A stretch of 64,000 nucleotides of DNA from DASXMT01 sp963803065. GTDB taxonomy: Bacteria; Actinomycetota; Acidimicrobiia; Acidimicrobiales; RAAP-2. Below, one piece after another: positions 35,011 through 43,099 of this stretch. How positions within the stretch are numbered: the stretch's first letter is position 1; each line of letters begins with the position of its first letter. The notes below the pieces were generated by a model. That model did no database searches and was not told the DNA's origin. It worked only from the letters and a program-made list of their open reading frames with translations. The stretch lies in NCBI GenBank assembly GCA_963803065.1, contig CAWDKW010000013.1, positions 165,452 through 229,451 on the forward strand, given 5' to 3'. A program made the translations under genes and the position numbers.

Positions 35011-35367
35011 TCAGGGCGATCCGCCGGGGTCCCCCAGCGAGTTCCGAAGGTCCCTTTCGGTGTTGGCCAGGCATTCATCGCAGACCGTCCCACAGGTCGG
35101 GCAGCTCCGCTGTTGCCATCCTGGCAGGCCCTTCACCGCCCGCACCGTCTTGGTGTGGGCGATGGACAACCGGGTGGCGGTGACCTGAATGAGAGCCAGC
35201 ATCCTCAGCGCCTTTGCCTCCCCGTGTTCCGCGACCAGCCGGGCGAGCAGGTCCACTTCATTTCCGTCCTCATCGACCACGTCGTAGCTGGCCTGCAACA
35301 CCTCCACGATCTCCGGTCGGCGTGACTGGCTCCAGGCCTCGAAGGAGTCTGCCGGTTCCTCATCCAT
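35011..35367 (-). CDS. Small hypothetical protein with C-terminal Cys cluster
   Basis: 118 residues, acidic at the N-terminus and helical through the middle (EIVEVLQASYDVVDEDGNEVDLLARLV). The C-terminal CPTCGTVCDECL has four Cys in a C-x2-C-x3-C-x2-C spacing that could bind zinc. I do not recognise a family. A clean GGAGG seven bases before the ATG supports translation. Confidence 0.6.
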   Translation of the reverse strand: MDEEPADSFEAWSQSRRPEIVEVLQASYDVVDEDGNEVDLLARLVAEHGEAKALRMLALIQVTATRLSIAHTKTVRAVKGLPGWQQRSCPTCGTVCDECLANTERDLRNSLGDPGGSP

Positions 35368-35719
35368 GTTCTGCCTCCGTTAAACGGCCTCACCGATCTC
35401 GTCCTTGCCCCACGGCTCGACCAGCGGGCCAGAGAGGATCTGTCGGGAACAACCGCTCATGACGAACAAAACGAGCGTGAATGCCGGATCTTGTGGTTAG
35501 CGCTGAGCCTTCGACACGGCGGAACGGGGCCGAAGAAGGGCAATCAATGAGTTGGCTTGTTGCACGGTCGATTCCCCATCGCCCGGCCAGCGAGGCAATC
35601 CATGCACCGGCCACCGCCGGGTCCCTGGGAGGGTACCGACAACCGGGACGTCACTGCTGTGGTACTGGTCGAAGAGAAGGTCCAGTTCTGTGATCGACCA
35701 CAGGCGTGCGAACCTTCAG
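35368..35719. other. Intergenic region, no gene recognised
   Basis: About 350 bases between the small Cys protein and the 3' end of the tRNA cluster. Short open frames here lack motifs or run into the tRNAs. It should contain the tRNA cluster terminator, but I see no convincing hairpin with a T tract. Confidence 0.5.
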
Positions 35720-35792
35720 TGGTCGGGACCGGCGTCGATCCGGTGACCTCACGCTTTTCAGGCGCGCGCTCTACCAACTGAGCTACCCGACC
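35720..35792 (-). tRNA. tRNA-Phe (GAA)
   Basis: Read on the minus strand: acceptor GGTCGGG pairs with CCCGACC, D-arm GCTCAGTTGGTAGAGC, and anticodon loop CTGAAAA giving GAA. The T-arm ACCGGATCGACGCCGGT is present. It is last in the Glu-Asp-Phe order and the CCA is not encoded. Confidence 0.93.
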
Positions 35793-35815
35793 CCCTCCTC
35801 GGCGAACCGAGGAAG

Positions 35816-35890
35816 CGGACCTGACGGGATTTGAACCCGCGACCTCCGGCTTGACAGGCCGGCGTGCACTCCAGGCTGCACCACAGGTCC
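35816..35890 (-). tRNA. tRNA-Asp (GTC)
   Basis: Acceptor GGACCTG pairs with CAGGTCC, anticodon loop CTGTCAA gives GTC, and the T-loop GGGTTCAAATCCC is standard. It lies 23 bases before tRNA-Phe and 28 bases after tRNA-Glu. Confidence 0.95.
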
Positions 35891-35918
35891 CCAACCAGCA
35901 TCTACCTGGGGATTACCG

Positions 35919-35991
35919 CACCCCCAACGGGATTCGAACCCGTGTTACCGCCTTGAAAGGGCGGCGTCCTAGGCCGCTAGACGATGGGGGC
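35919..35991 (-). tRNA. tRNA-Glu (TTC)
   Basis: Acceptor GCCCCCA pairs with TGGGGGT, anticodon loop CTTTCAA gives TTC, and the T-loop GGGTTCGAATCCC is standard. It is the first tRNA of the cluster. TAATCT at 36017-36022 on the minus strand is a possible -10. Confidence 0.95.
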
Positions 35992-36031
35992 TCAAACCCA
36001 TACTCAGGGTCTTTGGAGATTAGCAGAGGTA

Positions 36032-36532
36032 TTACGGCAGCCCATCCGGTGCGCCATCGACGGGAAGCTCGGCGGCAAGGACCTCGATGATGGTCTCCTG
36101 CAGGACGCTCAACAGTTGGTACAGGGCGAATTCGGGAAGGCGGGGGTCGTCCGCTCCGGGCTCGGCCATGTCCTCGCTGACATCGAGCCGCGTGCCCAGG
36201 ACCAGCCGGATCGACCCCACCGCGGCGAGCCATCCGTTGAGCTCCTCGGCGCTCAGGGTGTCGGCGTCGGCCGTGGCGATCAGGGTGTCGAGGGCCTGGC
36301 GGTGGTGGTTCTCCAGGACCCCGCCGACCAGCTGCCGGTACTGGGCCTCGGCATCGGCGTTGTCGTCGCCGACGTAGGCCGGCGGGTGGAGGCGACGGAC
36401 CATCGGGTCGTCGGTCCCGAGGACCGGCAGCAGCTGTTCGGGGACCGACTTGAGCAGGGCGCGGACGGCCGGGTCGAGACGGACGCGGTAGCGGCCGTCG
36501 CGCTGGCGGCGGATGGGGGACAGAATCCCCAT
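36032..36532 (-). CDS. DUF2017 protein, ClpS neighbour
   Basis: 166 residues. It opens MGILSPIRRQRDGRYRVRLDPAVRALLKSVPEQL and continues with helices rich in Leu, including LNGWLAAVGSIRLVLGTRLDV and the acidic C-terminus. This matches DUF2017, an actinobacterial family regularly encoded next to clpS, with unknown function. The ATG at 36532 is 28 bases after clpS and on the same strand, so the two are cotranscribed. Confidence 0.8.
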   Translation of the reverse strand: MGILSPIRRQRDGRYRVRLDPAVRALLKSVPEQLLPVLGTDDPMVRRLHPPAYVGDDNADAEAQYRQLVGGVLENHHRQALDTLIATADADTLSAEELNGWLAAVGSIRLVLGTRLDVSEDMAEPGADDPRLPEFALYQLLSVLQETIIEVLAAELPVDGAPDGLP

Positions 36533-36560
36533 TACGAGATCGTCAGGGAGGTGGGCATGG

Positions 36561-36911
36561 TCAACCCGACTGCTCCATGGTGGCCCAGAGCCCGTGCTCG
36601 TGGAGGCGGAAGACGTCGAGCTCGGCGCGCTCCTTTGTTCCGGACGAGACCACGGCGCGGCCCTTCTGGTGGACGTCGAGCATGAGCTTGGTCGCCTTCT
36701 CCTTGCTGTAGCCGAACAGCTTCTGGAACACGAAGGTGACAAAGGACATGAGGTTGATGGGGTCGTTCCACACGATGACCAGCCACGGCCGGTCCTCGGT
36801 GGTCGACGTGTCGCCCTCGGGCCGCCCTATCTCGACCGGCGCCGTCTCGACCGGCGCCATCTCGACCGGCGCCGTCTCGACCGGCGCGGTCTGCACGGCG
36901 CCCATCGCCAT
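36561..36911 (-). CDS. clpS: ClpS adaptor with repetitive N-terminal extension
   Basis: About 116 residues. The adaptor domain (about residues 40-116) delivers N-degron substrates to ClpC or ClpA. WLVIVWNDPINLMSFVTFVFQKLFGY contains the N-end-binding residues and KGRAVVSSGTKERAE the late strand. The N-terminus has four copies of a five-residue APVE[TMI] unit. Starts are ATG 36911 or 36905. The repeat lengthens the flexible tail that ClpS inserts into the Clp pore. Confidence 0.88.
   Translation of the reverse strand: MAMGAVQTAPVETAPVEMAPVETAPVEIGRPEGDTSTTEDRPWLVIVWNDPINLMSFVTFVFQKLFGYSKEKATKLMLDVHQKGRAVVSSGTKERAELDVFRLHEHGLWATMEQSG
36828..36887 (-). repeat. 15-bp in-frame repeat in clpS
   Basis: Four near-identical 15-base units encode APVET, APVEM, APVET and APVEI. 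Confidence 0.85.
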
Positions 36912-36942
36912 CAGGACACTCACCGCGCCGCCCACGCCGGCC

Positions 36943-36996
36943 CTCGCCGCAGCCACCCCGGCGGCGGTCCTCGCCGCAGCCACCCCGGCCGCGGTC
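36943..36996. repeat. 27-bp tandem repeat between ctaA and clpS
   Basis: Two 27-base copies (36943-36969 and 36970-36996) differ at one base. They fill most of the gap between the ctaA stop and the clpS start. An open frame runs through them, but no start codon with a signal was seen. Confidence 0.8.
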
Positions 36997-36997
36997 C

Positions 36998-37963
36998 TCA
37001 CCGCGCCACCCCGGGCGCTACCTCGGGCGCCGGCTCGGCCGGGGCTGGCGGGGCCACGTCCTCCACGAGCGACCGGGCCGGCGCCTCCACCTCGTGGCCG
37101 GACAGACCGTGGTGGAACCACAGGGTGGCCGACCACACCATGGAGGCACCGAACACGTGGATCCCCACCAGCACGGCGGGCAGGTGGGTGAAGTATTGGC
37201 TGTAGCCCACGATCCCCTGGGCGACCATGACCCCGAGGAGCACCCGACCACGGTCCTGGACTGCGGCTGGAGCGTTGGAGCGCCAGAGGACCCAGAGCAG
37301 CACCAACAGGACGACCGCGGTGGCGATGACGATCTCGGCATGGATGCGAGTCATGTCCGACAAGCCGATCGGGACGCGTTTCGACCCCTTCCCGCCGGCG
37401 TGGGGCCCGCTCCCGGTGGTGGCCGACCCAGCCACCAGGACCACCACGATCATGGCTATGAACACCCTGGTCAGGCGCAACGAGGCGGTCGATACCAGGA
37501 GACGACCCCGCCCAGGGGCGTGGCCGGCCCGGAGGGTGAGGATCACGGCCACGGCCAACAGCGCCATGCCCACCATGAAGTGGGTCATGACGACATAGGG
37601 ATTGAGCTTCGAGTACACGACGATCCCGCCCAGGACGGCCTCCCCGATCACCCCGAGGATCAGACCCCCGGCCAGCCAGCTCAGGTCCTTCCGGACCGGG
37701 GCGCGGCGGAGGGCGGCGATCAGGGTGGCGGCACAGGCCACCACCAGCAGGAACACCACCACCCGGTTCCCGAACTCGACCACCGGGTGGAGCGAGAGGG
37801 GCGGGGTGAGCCGGTGCTCCGAGCAGGTGGGCCAGTCCGGGCAGCCCAGCCCGGAGTCCGAGAGCCGGACGGCTGCCCCGGTCACGACGTTCAACACGAC
37901 GATGACCAGGGTGAACTGGCAGAGCCGGCGGAAGGCCTGGGGGCTGACACGGAGGTGGGACAC
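36998..37963 (-). CDS. ctaA: Haem A synthase
   Basis: About 321 residues with eight predicted membrane helices. CtaA oxidises haem O to haem A for cytochrome aa3 oxidase. Haem-ligand His candidates are in LSLHPVVEFGNR, VMTHFMVGMA, RIHAEIVIA and VGIHVFGASM. The external loop LGCPDWPTC carries the Cys pair of the Bacillus-type enzyme. The GTG at 37963 lies nine bases after TACCAT. It is divergent from ctaB across 121 bases. The C-terminal 35 residues are Pro/Ala-rich. Confidence 0.92.
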   Translation of the reverse strand: MSHLRVSPQAFRRLCQFTLVIVVLNVVTGAAVRLSDSGLGCPDWPTCSEHRLTPPLSLHPVVEFGNRVVVFLLVVACAATLIAALRRAPVRKDLSWLAGGLILGVIGEAVLGGIVVYSKLNPYVVMTHFMVGMALLAVAVILTLRAGHAPGRGRLLVSTASLRLTRVFIAMIVVVLVAGSATTGSGPHAGGKGSKRVPIGLSDMTRIHAEIVIATAVVLLVLLWVLWRSNAPAAVQDRGRVLLGVMVAQGIVGYSQYFTHLPAVLVGIHVFGASMVWSATLWFHHGLSGHEVEAPARSLVEDVAPPAPAEPAPEVAPGVAR

Positions 37964-38070
37964 CGCCCATCGATGGTATCGGCGGGGCCGGTCCCCCCGC
38001 CTACCGGGCTCTCCGCCCCGGCCGCCCCGGGCTCCGGGCCCCCGCATTGTCGGTGGACACCGGCGAGCCG

Positions 38071-38076
38071 TAGTCT
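38071..38076 (+). promoter_or_regulatory. -10 element TAGTCT of ctaB, leaderless start
   Basis: TAGTCT eight bases before the ctaB ATG. Confidence 0.55.
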
Positions 38077-38084
38077 TTACCCCG

Positions 38085-38993
38085 ATGTCAACGCCCGAAG
38101 TCGCCCTTTCGGCCAGCCGGGCCCGTGGATCTCGTATCGGCTCCTATGTTGCGCTGACCAAGCCGCGCATCATCGAGTTGCTGCTGGTCACCACGCTGCC
38201 CACCATGATCGTGGCCAAGCGCGGCTTCCCCTCGGTCTGGCTGATGGTCGCCACCCTGGTGGGCGGGGCCCTGGCCGCCGGAGGGGCCAACGCCACCAAC
38301 ATGGTCGTCGACCGGGACATCGACGCCATCATGCACCGGACCCGCAAGCGACCCCTGGTCACCGGGGCCATGACCCCCCGGGCTGCGCTGACCTTCGCCA
38401 TCACCTTGGAGGTGGCCGCCTTCGTCGAGCTGTGGCTGGCCGTGAACCTCCTCTCGGCCGTCCTCGCCATCGGCGCCACCTTGTTCTACGTGTTCGTCTA
38501 CACCCTCTGGCTGAAGCGGACCTCGAGCCAGAACATCGTCATCGGCGGGGCCGCCGGCGCGGTCCCGGTGCTGGTGGGCTGGTCGGCCGTGACCGGCAGT
38601 CTGGCGTGGACGCCGGTGGTCATGTTCGCGATCATCTTCATCTGGACGCCCCCGCACTTCTGGGCCCTGGCCGTGAAGTACAAGGACGACTACGAGGCGG
38701 CCCACGTGCCCATGCTCCCCGTCGTCTCCACCTTCACCCGGACCGCTCGGCAGATCTTCTTCTACACCGTCCTGTTGGTGGCCACCTCCCTGGTCTTGGC
38801 GTCCGTCGGCCATCTCGGCTGGCTGTACGTGGTGGCGGCCACCGGCCTGGGTGGGGTGTTCCTGCTCATGTCGGCCGGCCTGTGGCGCCGGGCCACGCCC
38901 AAGGCGGCCATGCGGCTGTTCAGCTACTCCATCACCTATCTCACCCTGCTCTTCGTGGTGATGGCCGTCGCCGTCTTCGTCCAGCACCGGTGA
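38085..38993 (+). CDS. ctaB: Protohaem IX farnesyltransferase (haem O synthase)
   Basis: 302-residue UbiA-family prenyltransferase that adds a farnesyl group to haem B. TKPRIIELLLVTTLPTM opens it. The first Asp-rich motif is NMVVDRDIDAIMHRTRKRPL and the second is VKYKDDYEAAHVPMLPV. About nine membrane segments. It is divergent from ctaA, its partner in haem A formation, and overlaps the downstream thioredoxin-like gene by four bases. Confidence 0.95.
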   Translation: MSTPEVALSASRARGSRIGSYVALTKPRIIELLLVTTLPTMIVAKRGFPSVWLMVATLVGGALAAGGANATNMVVDRDIDAIMHRTRKRPLVTGAMTPRAALTFAITLEVAAFVELWLAVNLLSAVLAIGATLFYVFVYTLWLKRTSSQNIVIGGAAGAVPVLVGWSAVTGSLAWTPVVMFAIIFIWTPPHFWALAVKYKDDYEAAHVPMLPVVSTFTRTARQIFFYTVLLVATSLVLASVGHLGWLYVVAATGLGGVFLLMSAGLWRRATPKAAMRLFSYSITYLTLLFVVMAVAVFVQHR

Positions 38994-39670
38994 GCGAGGT
39001 GGTCGACGCTTCCTCCGCCGAGGTGGCGACCCCGCAGCCAGGGGAGGAGACCCCCCCTCCGGGCGACCACGACCCGCCGGGGACAGGTCCGCAGGCGCCC
39101 AGCCCTCGGCGCCTGCGGTCGTTGATCATCGGCCTGGTCATCGCCGGCCTCCTCGCAATCCTGCTCTTCGTGGTCCTGCGCCCTTCGAGCCCTACCGTCG
39201 GAACGGGGTCGAATCCCGGGGTCAGCGTGGGCGACACCGCGCCCGACTTCACCCTTCCCCGCCTGGGCGGGGGGAAGCCGGTGCACCTCGACGCCCTCGG
39301 GGTGGACCGCCACCGGCCGGTCATCCTCAACTTCTTCGCGTCGTGGTGCGGCCCGTGCCAGGAAGAGACGCCCATGCTGGCCAAGGCGGCCGCCTCGGCC
39401 AAGGCGTCCGGCTCACGCGTGCAGTTCGTGGGCGTCGACGTGAACGACCCGACGGCTGCCGCCCTGGCCTTCGTGCACCAGACCGGGGTGACCTATCCGG
39501 TGGGATCCGACCGGACCCTGCGGGTGACCTCGGTCGACTACGCCCTGAACGGACAACCGAACACTTTTTTCATCGACGCCACCGGGCACGTGATCGGCCA
39601 GAAGCTGGGCGCGCTCAATGCCAGCGAGCTGCAACAGTGGATCAGGCGGCTGGTCGGCGGAGGCTCCTGA
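38990..39670 (+). CDS. TlpA/ResA-like membrane-anchored thioredoxin
   Basis: 226 residues: a Pro-rich cytoplasmic tail, one membrane anchor (about 44-66) and an extracytoplasmic AhpC-TSA/thioredoxin domain starting GDTAPDFTLPRLGG. The redox motif is WCGPC (Cys120 and Cys123), and GQPNTFFIDATG contains the cis-Pro loop. Coupling to ctaB (GTGA overlap) suggests a role in cytochrome oxidase or cytochrome c assembly, as for ResA or ScoI-type proteins; that role is inferred. Confidence 0.85.
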   Translation: MSEVVDASSAEVATPQPGEETPPPGDHDPPGTGPQAPSPRRLRSLIIGLVIAGLLAILLFVVLRPSSPTVGTGSNPGVSVGDTAPDFTLPRLGGGKPVHLDALGVDRHRPVILNFFASWCGPCQEETPMLAKAAASAKASGSRVQFVGVDVNDPTAAALAFVHQTGVTYPVGSDRTLRVTSVDYALNGQPNTFFIDATGHVIGQKLGALNASELQQWIRRLVGGGS

Positions 39671-39685
39671 GCCGCCCGGAGCCGG

Positions 39686-40418
39686 TCATTCCCAGCGGAA
39701 GGTGAGGGACGCCAGCAAGGGGGCGCCCACGGCCCAGAGGGCCAGCACCAGCCAGTCCTCTGCGGACACGGCGACTCCCGGCCCCCAACGCGCTGTGCAG
39801 TGCATCGGCCAGGGCGGCGGCGGGGAGGACCTTGGCCAGGCCGGCAAGCCAGCCGGGCAGTTTGGCCAGCGGGATCAACATGCCCCCGAGCAACAACAGG
39901 ACGACGAAGAGGCTGTTCACCACGGCCAGGTTCACCAGCGCCTTCAACAATCCGGCCAGCAAGAGTCCGATCCCGGCGAAGGCCATCGTGCCGAGCACAA
40001 TGACAGCCAGGGCCACGCCGGCGTCGTTCCAGCCGCCGCCGGGGCTCCAGCCCAGGGCCCAGCCCACCAGGACCAGCACCACCACCTGGACCAGCTCCAC
40101 CCCCACCACGCTGATGATCTTGGCCCCGAGCAAGCGGGGCCGGCCGAGAGGGGTGGCGGCCAGCCGCTTCAGGACGCCGTAACCACGGTCGAAGCCGGTG
40201 CCGATGCCGAGGGCGACCATGGCCGTCGACATGACGGCCAGCGCCAGGATCCCCGGGACCAGGAAGTCGACCGGGTGCGCCATCTCGGTCGGGAGCACGT
40301 GCACACCCGAGAAGAACAGCAGAAACAAGATGGGGATCCCCAGCGTGAGGAACAGGGTCTCGCCGTTGGTCATGATCATGGTGACCTCGGCCCGGAGCTG
40401 GGCGGCCAGCGGCCTCAT
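39686..40418 (-). CDS. ABC-2 exporter permease, frameshifted near the 3' end
   Basis: ABC-2-type membrane subunit with six predicted helices, about 243 residues when repaired. The annotated frame runs to 39642, but its last ~35 residues are Arg/Gly-rich and unlike a permease. Removing one base of the CCC at 39777-39779 lets the sequence continue ALGAGVAVSAEDWLVLALWAVG and end LLASLTFRWE, a canonical ABC-2 C-terminus with a stop at 39686. Real mutation or base-calling error cannot be separated here. It overlaps the ATPase gene (ATGA). Confidence 0.85.
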
Positions 40419-41653
40419 CCCCCGGATCCCCCCGGTGGCCCGGCCGCCTCGGGTGATGCGCCCTCCCGCGCTCGTCGCCTGCTCCGCCGGCCGCGCCGGC
40501 CGCCGGCACCGGCCGCGGGTCGGGGGGCGGGCTCAACCGTTCCGGAGGAGCCGGTGATGGCCAGGTAGGCCTCCTCCAACGAAGAGCCGGTGCGCAGGTC
40601 GGTAAGGGTCAGATCCCGCTCTGCCAACCACCGGGCCACGGCGGCGACGGCCTCGGGGGCGCTGGCCCGGGCACCCGGGCGAAGACGGTAGGCCCCGGGC
40701 CGCTCCTCGTCGACGGTCGCCTCGTCGCCCACTGCCGAGGCGACCGCGGCGGCCAGTGCGGCGGCGTCGAGGCCGGGGTCGGCGGTGAAGCGAATGGAGC
40801 CGTCGGCCGACCAGGCGGCCAGCCGGGCCGGCGAGTCCTCGGCCAGCTTCCGGCCGTGGTCGATGATCACCACCCGGTCGGCCAGCCGCTCGGCCTCGGT
40901 CAGCTCGTGGGTGGTGAGGATGACCGAGATCCCGCTCTCTTTGAGGCCGGCGATCACCGATCGCACGGCTAGGCGGCCCTCGGGGTCGACCCCTGCAGTC
41001 GGCTCGTCCAAGAACACCACCGACGGCCTGCCCACCAGGGCCAGGGCCAGCGAGAGGCGCTGCTGCTCGCCCCCGGACAGCCGTCGCCACGGCGTCTTGC
41101 GCACCGCCCGCAGCCCGACCAGGTCGATGAGCTGCTCGGGGTCCTCGGGGTCGTCGTAATAGCGGGCGAACAGGTCGAGCACCTGGGCCGAGCCGAGCAT
41201 GGGGTAGATACCCCCGCGCTGGAGCATCACGCCCATGTGCCGCACCAGCTCGTTGTGGTCGTTGTGCGGGTCGAGCCCGAGGACCCTGACCTTGCCGGCG
41301 GCCGGACGACGGTAGCCCTCGAGCGTTTCGACCGTACTCGTCTTGCCCGCCCCGTTCGGCCCGAGCAGGGCCACGATCTCGCCGGCCCGGGCGGTGAACG
41401 ACAGGCGGTCGACGGCCAGGGTGTCGCCGTACCGGACGACCAGGTCCTCACAGAACACTGCCGCCGGTGCGTGGGGTGCTTCTGCGGGGGGCGCCTCGGC
41501 GTCGGGGGACCCGGGTTCGGGCGATCCGGGTTGAGCATCGGGGGACCCGGGTTGAGCGTCGGGGGACCCGGGTTGAGCGTCGGGGGACCCGGGTTGAGCG
41601 GCCGGAGTTCCAGGTGAGGTGGGCGATCCGGGCGGGTCGGTGGCGGGGTCCAC
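40415..41653 (-). CDS. ABC exporter ATP-binding protein (DrrA-like)
   Basis: 412 residues. A Pro/Gly/Ser-rich N-terminal tail of about 65 residues contains nearly four AQPGSPD repeats. The nucleotide-binding domain follows with Walker A GPNGAGKT, signature LSGGEQQR, Walker B VVFLDEPTAGVDP and the H-loop TTHELTEAE. The C-terminal DrrA-like region leads to an Arg-rich tail. It pairs with the adjacent ABC-2 permease for drug, lipid or polysaccharide export; substrate unknown. The GTG at 41653 sits eight bases after TAGCGT. Confidence 0.88.
   Translation of the reverse strand: MDPATDPPGSPTSPGTPAAQPGSPDAQPGSPDAQPGSPDAQPGSPEPGSPDAEAPPAEAPHAPAAVFCEDLVVRYGDTLAVDRLSFTARAGEIVALLGPNGAGKTSTVETLEGYRRPAAGKVRVLGLDPHNDHNELVRHMGVMLQRGGIYPMLGSAQVLDLFARYYDDPEDPEQLIDLVGLRAVRKTPWRRLSGGEQQRLSLALALVGRPSVVFLDEPTAGVDPEGRLAVRSVIAGLKESGISVILTTHELTEAERLADRVVIIDHGRKLAEDSPARLAAWSADGSIRFTADPGLDAAALAAAVASAVGDEATVDEERPGAYRLRPGARASAPEAVAAVARWLAERDLTLTDLRTGSSLEEAYLAITGSSGTVEPAPRPAAGAGGRRGRRSRRRAREGASPEAAGPPGGSGG
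41519..41599 (-). repeat. 21-bp in-frame repeat in ABC ATPase N-terminus
   Basis: About 3.9 copies of a 21-base unit encoding AQPGSPD (residues 19-45). Confidence 0.85.
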
Positions 41654-41661
41654 GGGCGCTC

Positions 41662-41671
41662 ACGCTACCGT
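41662..41671. promoter_or_regulatory. Overlapping divergent -10 elements (ABC ATPase / serS)
   Basis: Minus strand TAGCGT (41662-41667) is eight bases before GTG 41653. Plus strand TACCGT (41666-41671) is 11 bases before serS ATG 41683. The two hexamers share the bases TA at 41666-41667. Confidence 0.5.
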
Positions 41672-41682
41672 TGTCGCTGAAC

Positions 41683-42972
41683 ATGATCGATATCCGGCTG
41701 CTCAGGGAGGACGTGGGTGCGGTCAAGACCGCGCTGGCCCGCCGGGGGGTGGACGCGGCCGAGGTCGATCGCCTGGTCTCGCTCGACACCGCGGCCCGGA
41801 CGGCCATCGGGCATCGCGACGATCTGCGGGCCCAGGTGAAGTCGCTCTCCAAGCAGGTGGGCGAGGCCCGCCGGGCCAAGGACACCGATCGGGCCGAGGC
41901 CCTGACGGCCGAGAGCCGGCGGATCGGCTCGGAGGAACGGGATGCGGCCGAGGTGGCCGAGGCCAGCCAGGAGGCGGTCCGCCAGGCACTGTTGATCCTG
42001 CCCAACCTGCCCGCCGAGGACGCCCCCGACGGCGCCGGTCCCGAGGACAACGTGACCGTCCGCTCGTGGCCCGATGTCGCTCCGAGCTATGCGGACTTCC
42101 AGCGGGTGCCCCATTGGGAGGTTGGTGCGGCCCTCGGCATCTTGGACATGGAGCGCGGGGCCAAGCTGTCCGGCTCGATGTTCCCCCTCTACCGCGGGTT
42201 CGGGGCGCGGCTGCTCCGGGCGCTGACGGCGTTCGCCCTGGACCGCCACGCCGACGCCTACGAGGAGGTCAGGCCGCCCACCCTGGTCCGAACCGAGACC
42301 ATGGTGGCGACCGGCCAGCTGCCCAAGTTCGCCGACGACGCCTACCACCTCGAACGGGACGACCTGTGGGCCATCCCCACGGCCGAGGCCCCGCTCACCT
42401 CGATGTCCCGCGGCGACATCCTGGACGAGGACGAGCTGCCGGTGCGGCTGACCGCGGCCACCCCGTGCTTCCGGCGGGAGTCGGGGGCGGCCGGCCGGGA
42501 CACCCGCGGCCTGTTGCGGGTGCACGAGTTCGAAAAGGTCGAGCTGTTCGCCTACACCACCCCGGACCAGGCGCCGGCGGTGCACGCCGACATCCTGGAG
42601 CGGGCCGAGAGCCTGTTGCGCGAGCTCGGACTGCAGTACCGGGTCCTCGATCTGTGCGCCGGCGACCTCGGGATCTCGTCGGCCCGCACCTTCGACCTCG
42701 AGGTCTACTCCCCGGGCTGTGACCAGTGGCTCGAGGTCTCCTCGATCAGCTGGTTCCGGGACTACCAGGCCAGACGGGGGAACATCCGCTACCGGCCGGC
42801 CGGTGGCGGTTCACCCGCCTTCGTCCACACCCTGAACGGTTCGGCCCTGGCCTGGGCCCGGATCTGGGCGGCGCTGGTGGAGACGGGCCGACAGGCCGAC
42901 GGCTCGGTGGCCCTGCCCCCGGTGCTGTTGCCCTACCTGCGGGGCGACGGGCTCATTCCGGCCCCTGGCTGA
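41683..42972 (+). CDS. serS: Seryl-tRNA synthetase
   Basis: 429-residue class II SerRS. An N-terminal antiparallel coiled coil (about 25-105) grips the long variable arm of tRNA-Ser. Motif 2 is FRRESGAAGRDTRGLLRVHEFEKVE; motif 3 is LNGSALAWARIWAALVE. It has a near-leaderless start after TACCGT. Divergent from the ABC exporter with overlapping promoters. Confidence 0.95.
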   Translation: MIDIRLLREDVGAVKTALARRGVDAAEVDRLVSLDTAARTAIGHRDDLRAQVKSLSKQVGEARRAKDTDRAEALTAESRRIGSEERDAAEVAEASQEAVRQALLILPNLPAEDAPDGAGPEDNVTVRSWPDVAPSYADFQRVPHWEVGAALGILDMERGAKLSGSMFPLYRGFGARLLRALTAFALDRHADAYEEVRPPTLVRTETMVATGQLPKFADDAYHLERDDLWAIPTAEAPLTSMSRGDILDEDELPVRLTAATPCFRRESGAAGRDTRGLLRVHEFEKVELFAYTTPDQAPAVHADILERAESLLRELGLQYRVLDLCAGDLGISSARTFDLEVYSPGCDQWLEVSSISWFRDYQARRGNIRYRPAGGGSPAFVHTLNGSALAWARIWAALVETGRQADGSVALPPVLLPYLRGDGLIPAPG

Positions 42973-43050
42973 GTGAGCGAGGGCAAGCGCCTGCCCGGGT
43001 CAGCCCAGCCGTCCGAGGAATCGGTCGGACCGGGGCAGCCTCGATAGACC

Positions 43051-43093
43051 GGGGCACCGAGCTACCTTGAGTCAGGGGCACCGAGCTACCTTG
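43051..43093 (+). promoter_or_regulatory. Duplicated promoter segment upstream of aldo/keto reductase
   Basis: The 19-mer GGGGCACCGAGCTACCTTG occurs at 43051-43069 and 43075-43093. Each copy contains TACCTT. The downstream TACCTT (43087-43092) is seven bases before ATG 43100. Confidence 0.6.
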
Positions 43094-43099
43094 GAATCC

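Noticed and set aside
35544..35894. Minus-strand 116-residue frame
   Set aside because: It runs through tRNA-Phe and tRNA-Asp and is rich in Arg/Ser with no ribosome-binding site.
36561..37970. Single 469-residue frame joining ClpS to a long N-terminal region
   Set aside because: The region above 36912 is an out-of-frame reading of ctaA and of tandem repeats; ClpS has plausible ATGs at 36911 and 36905.
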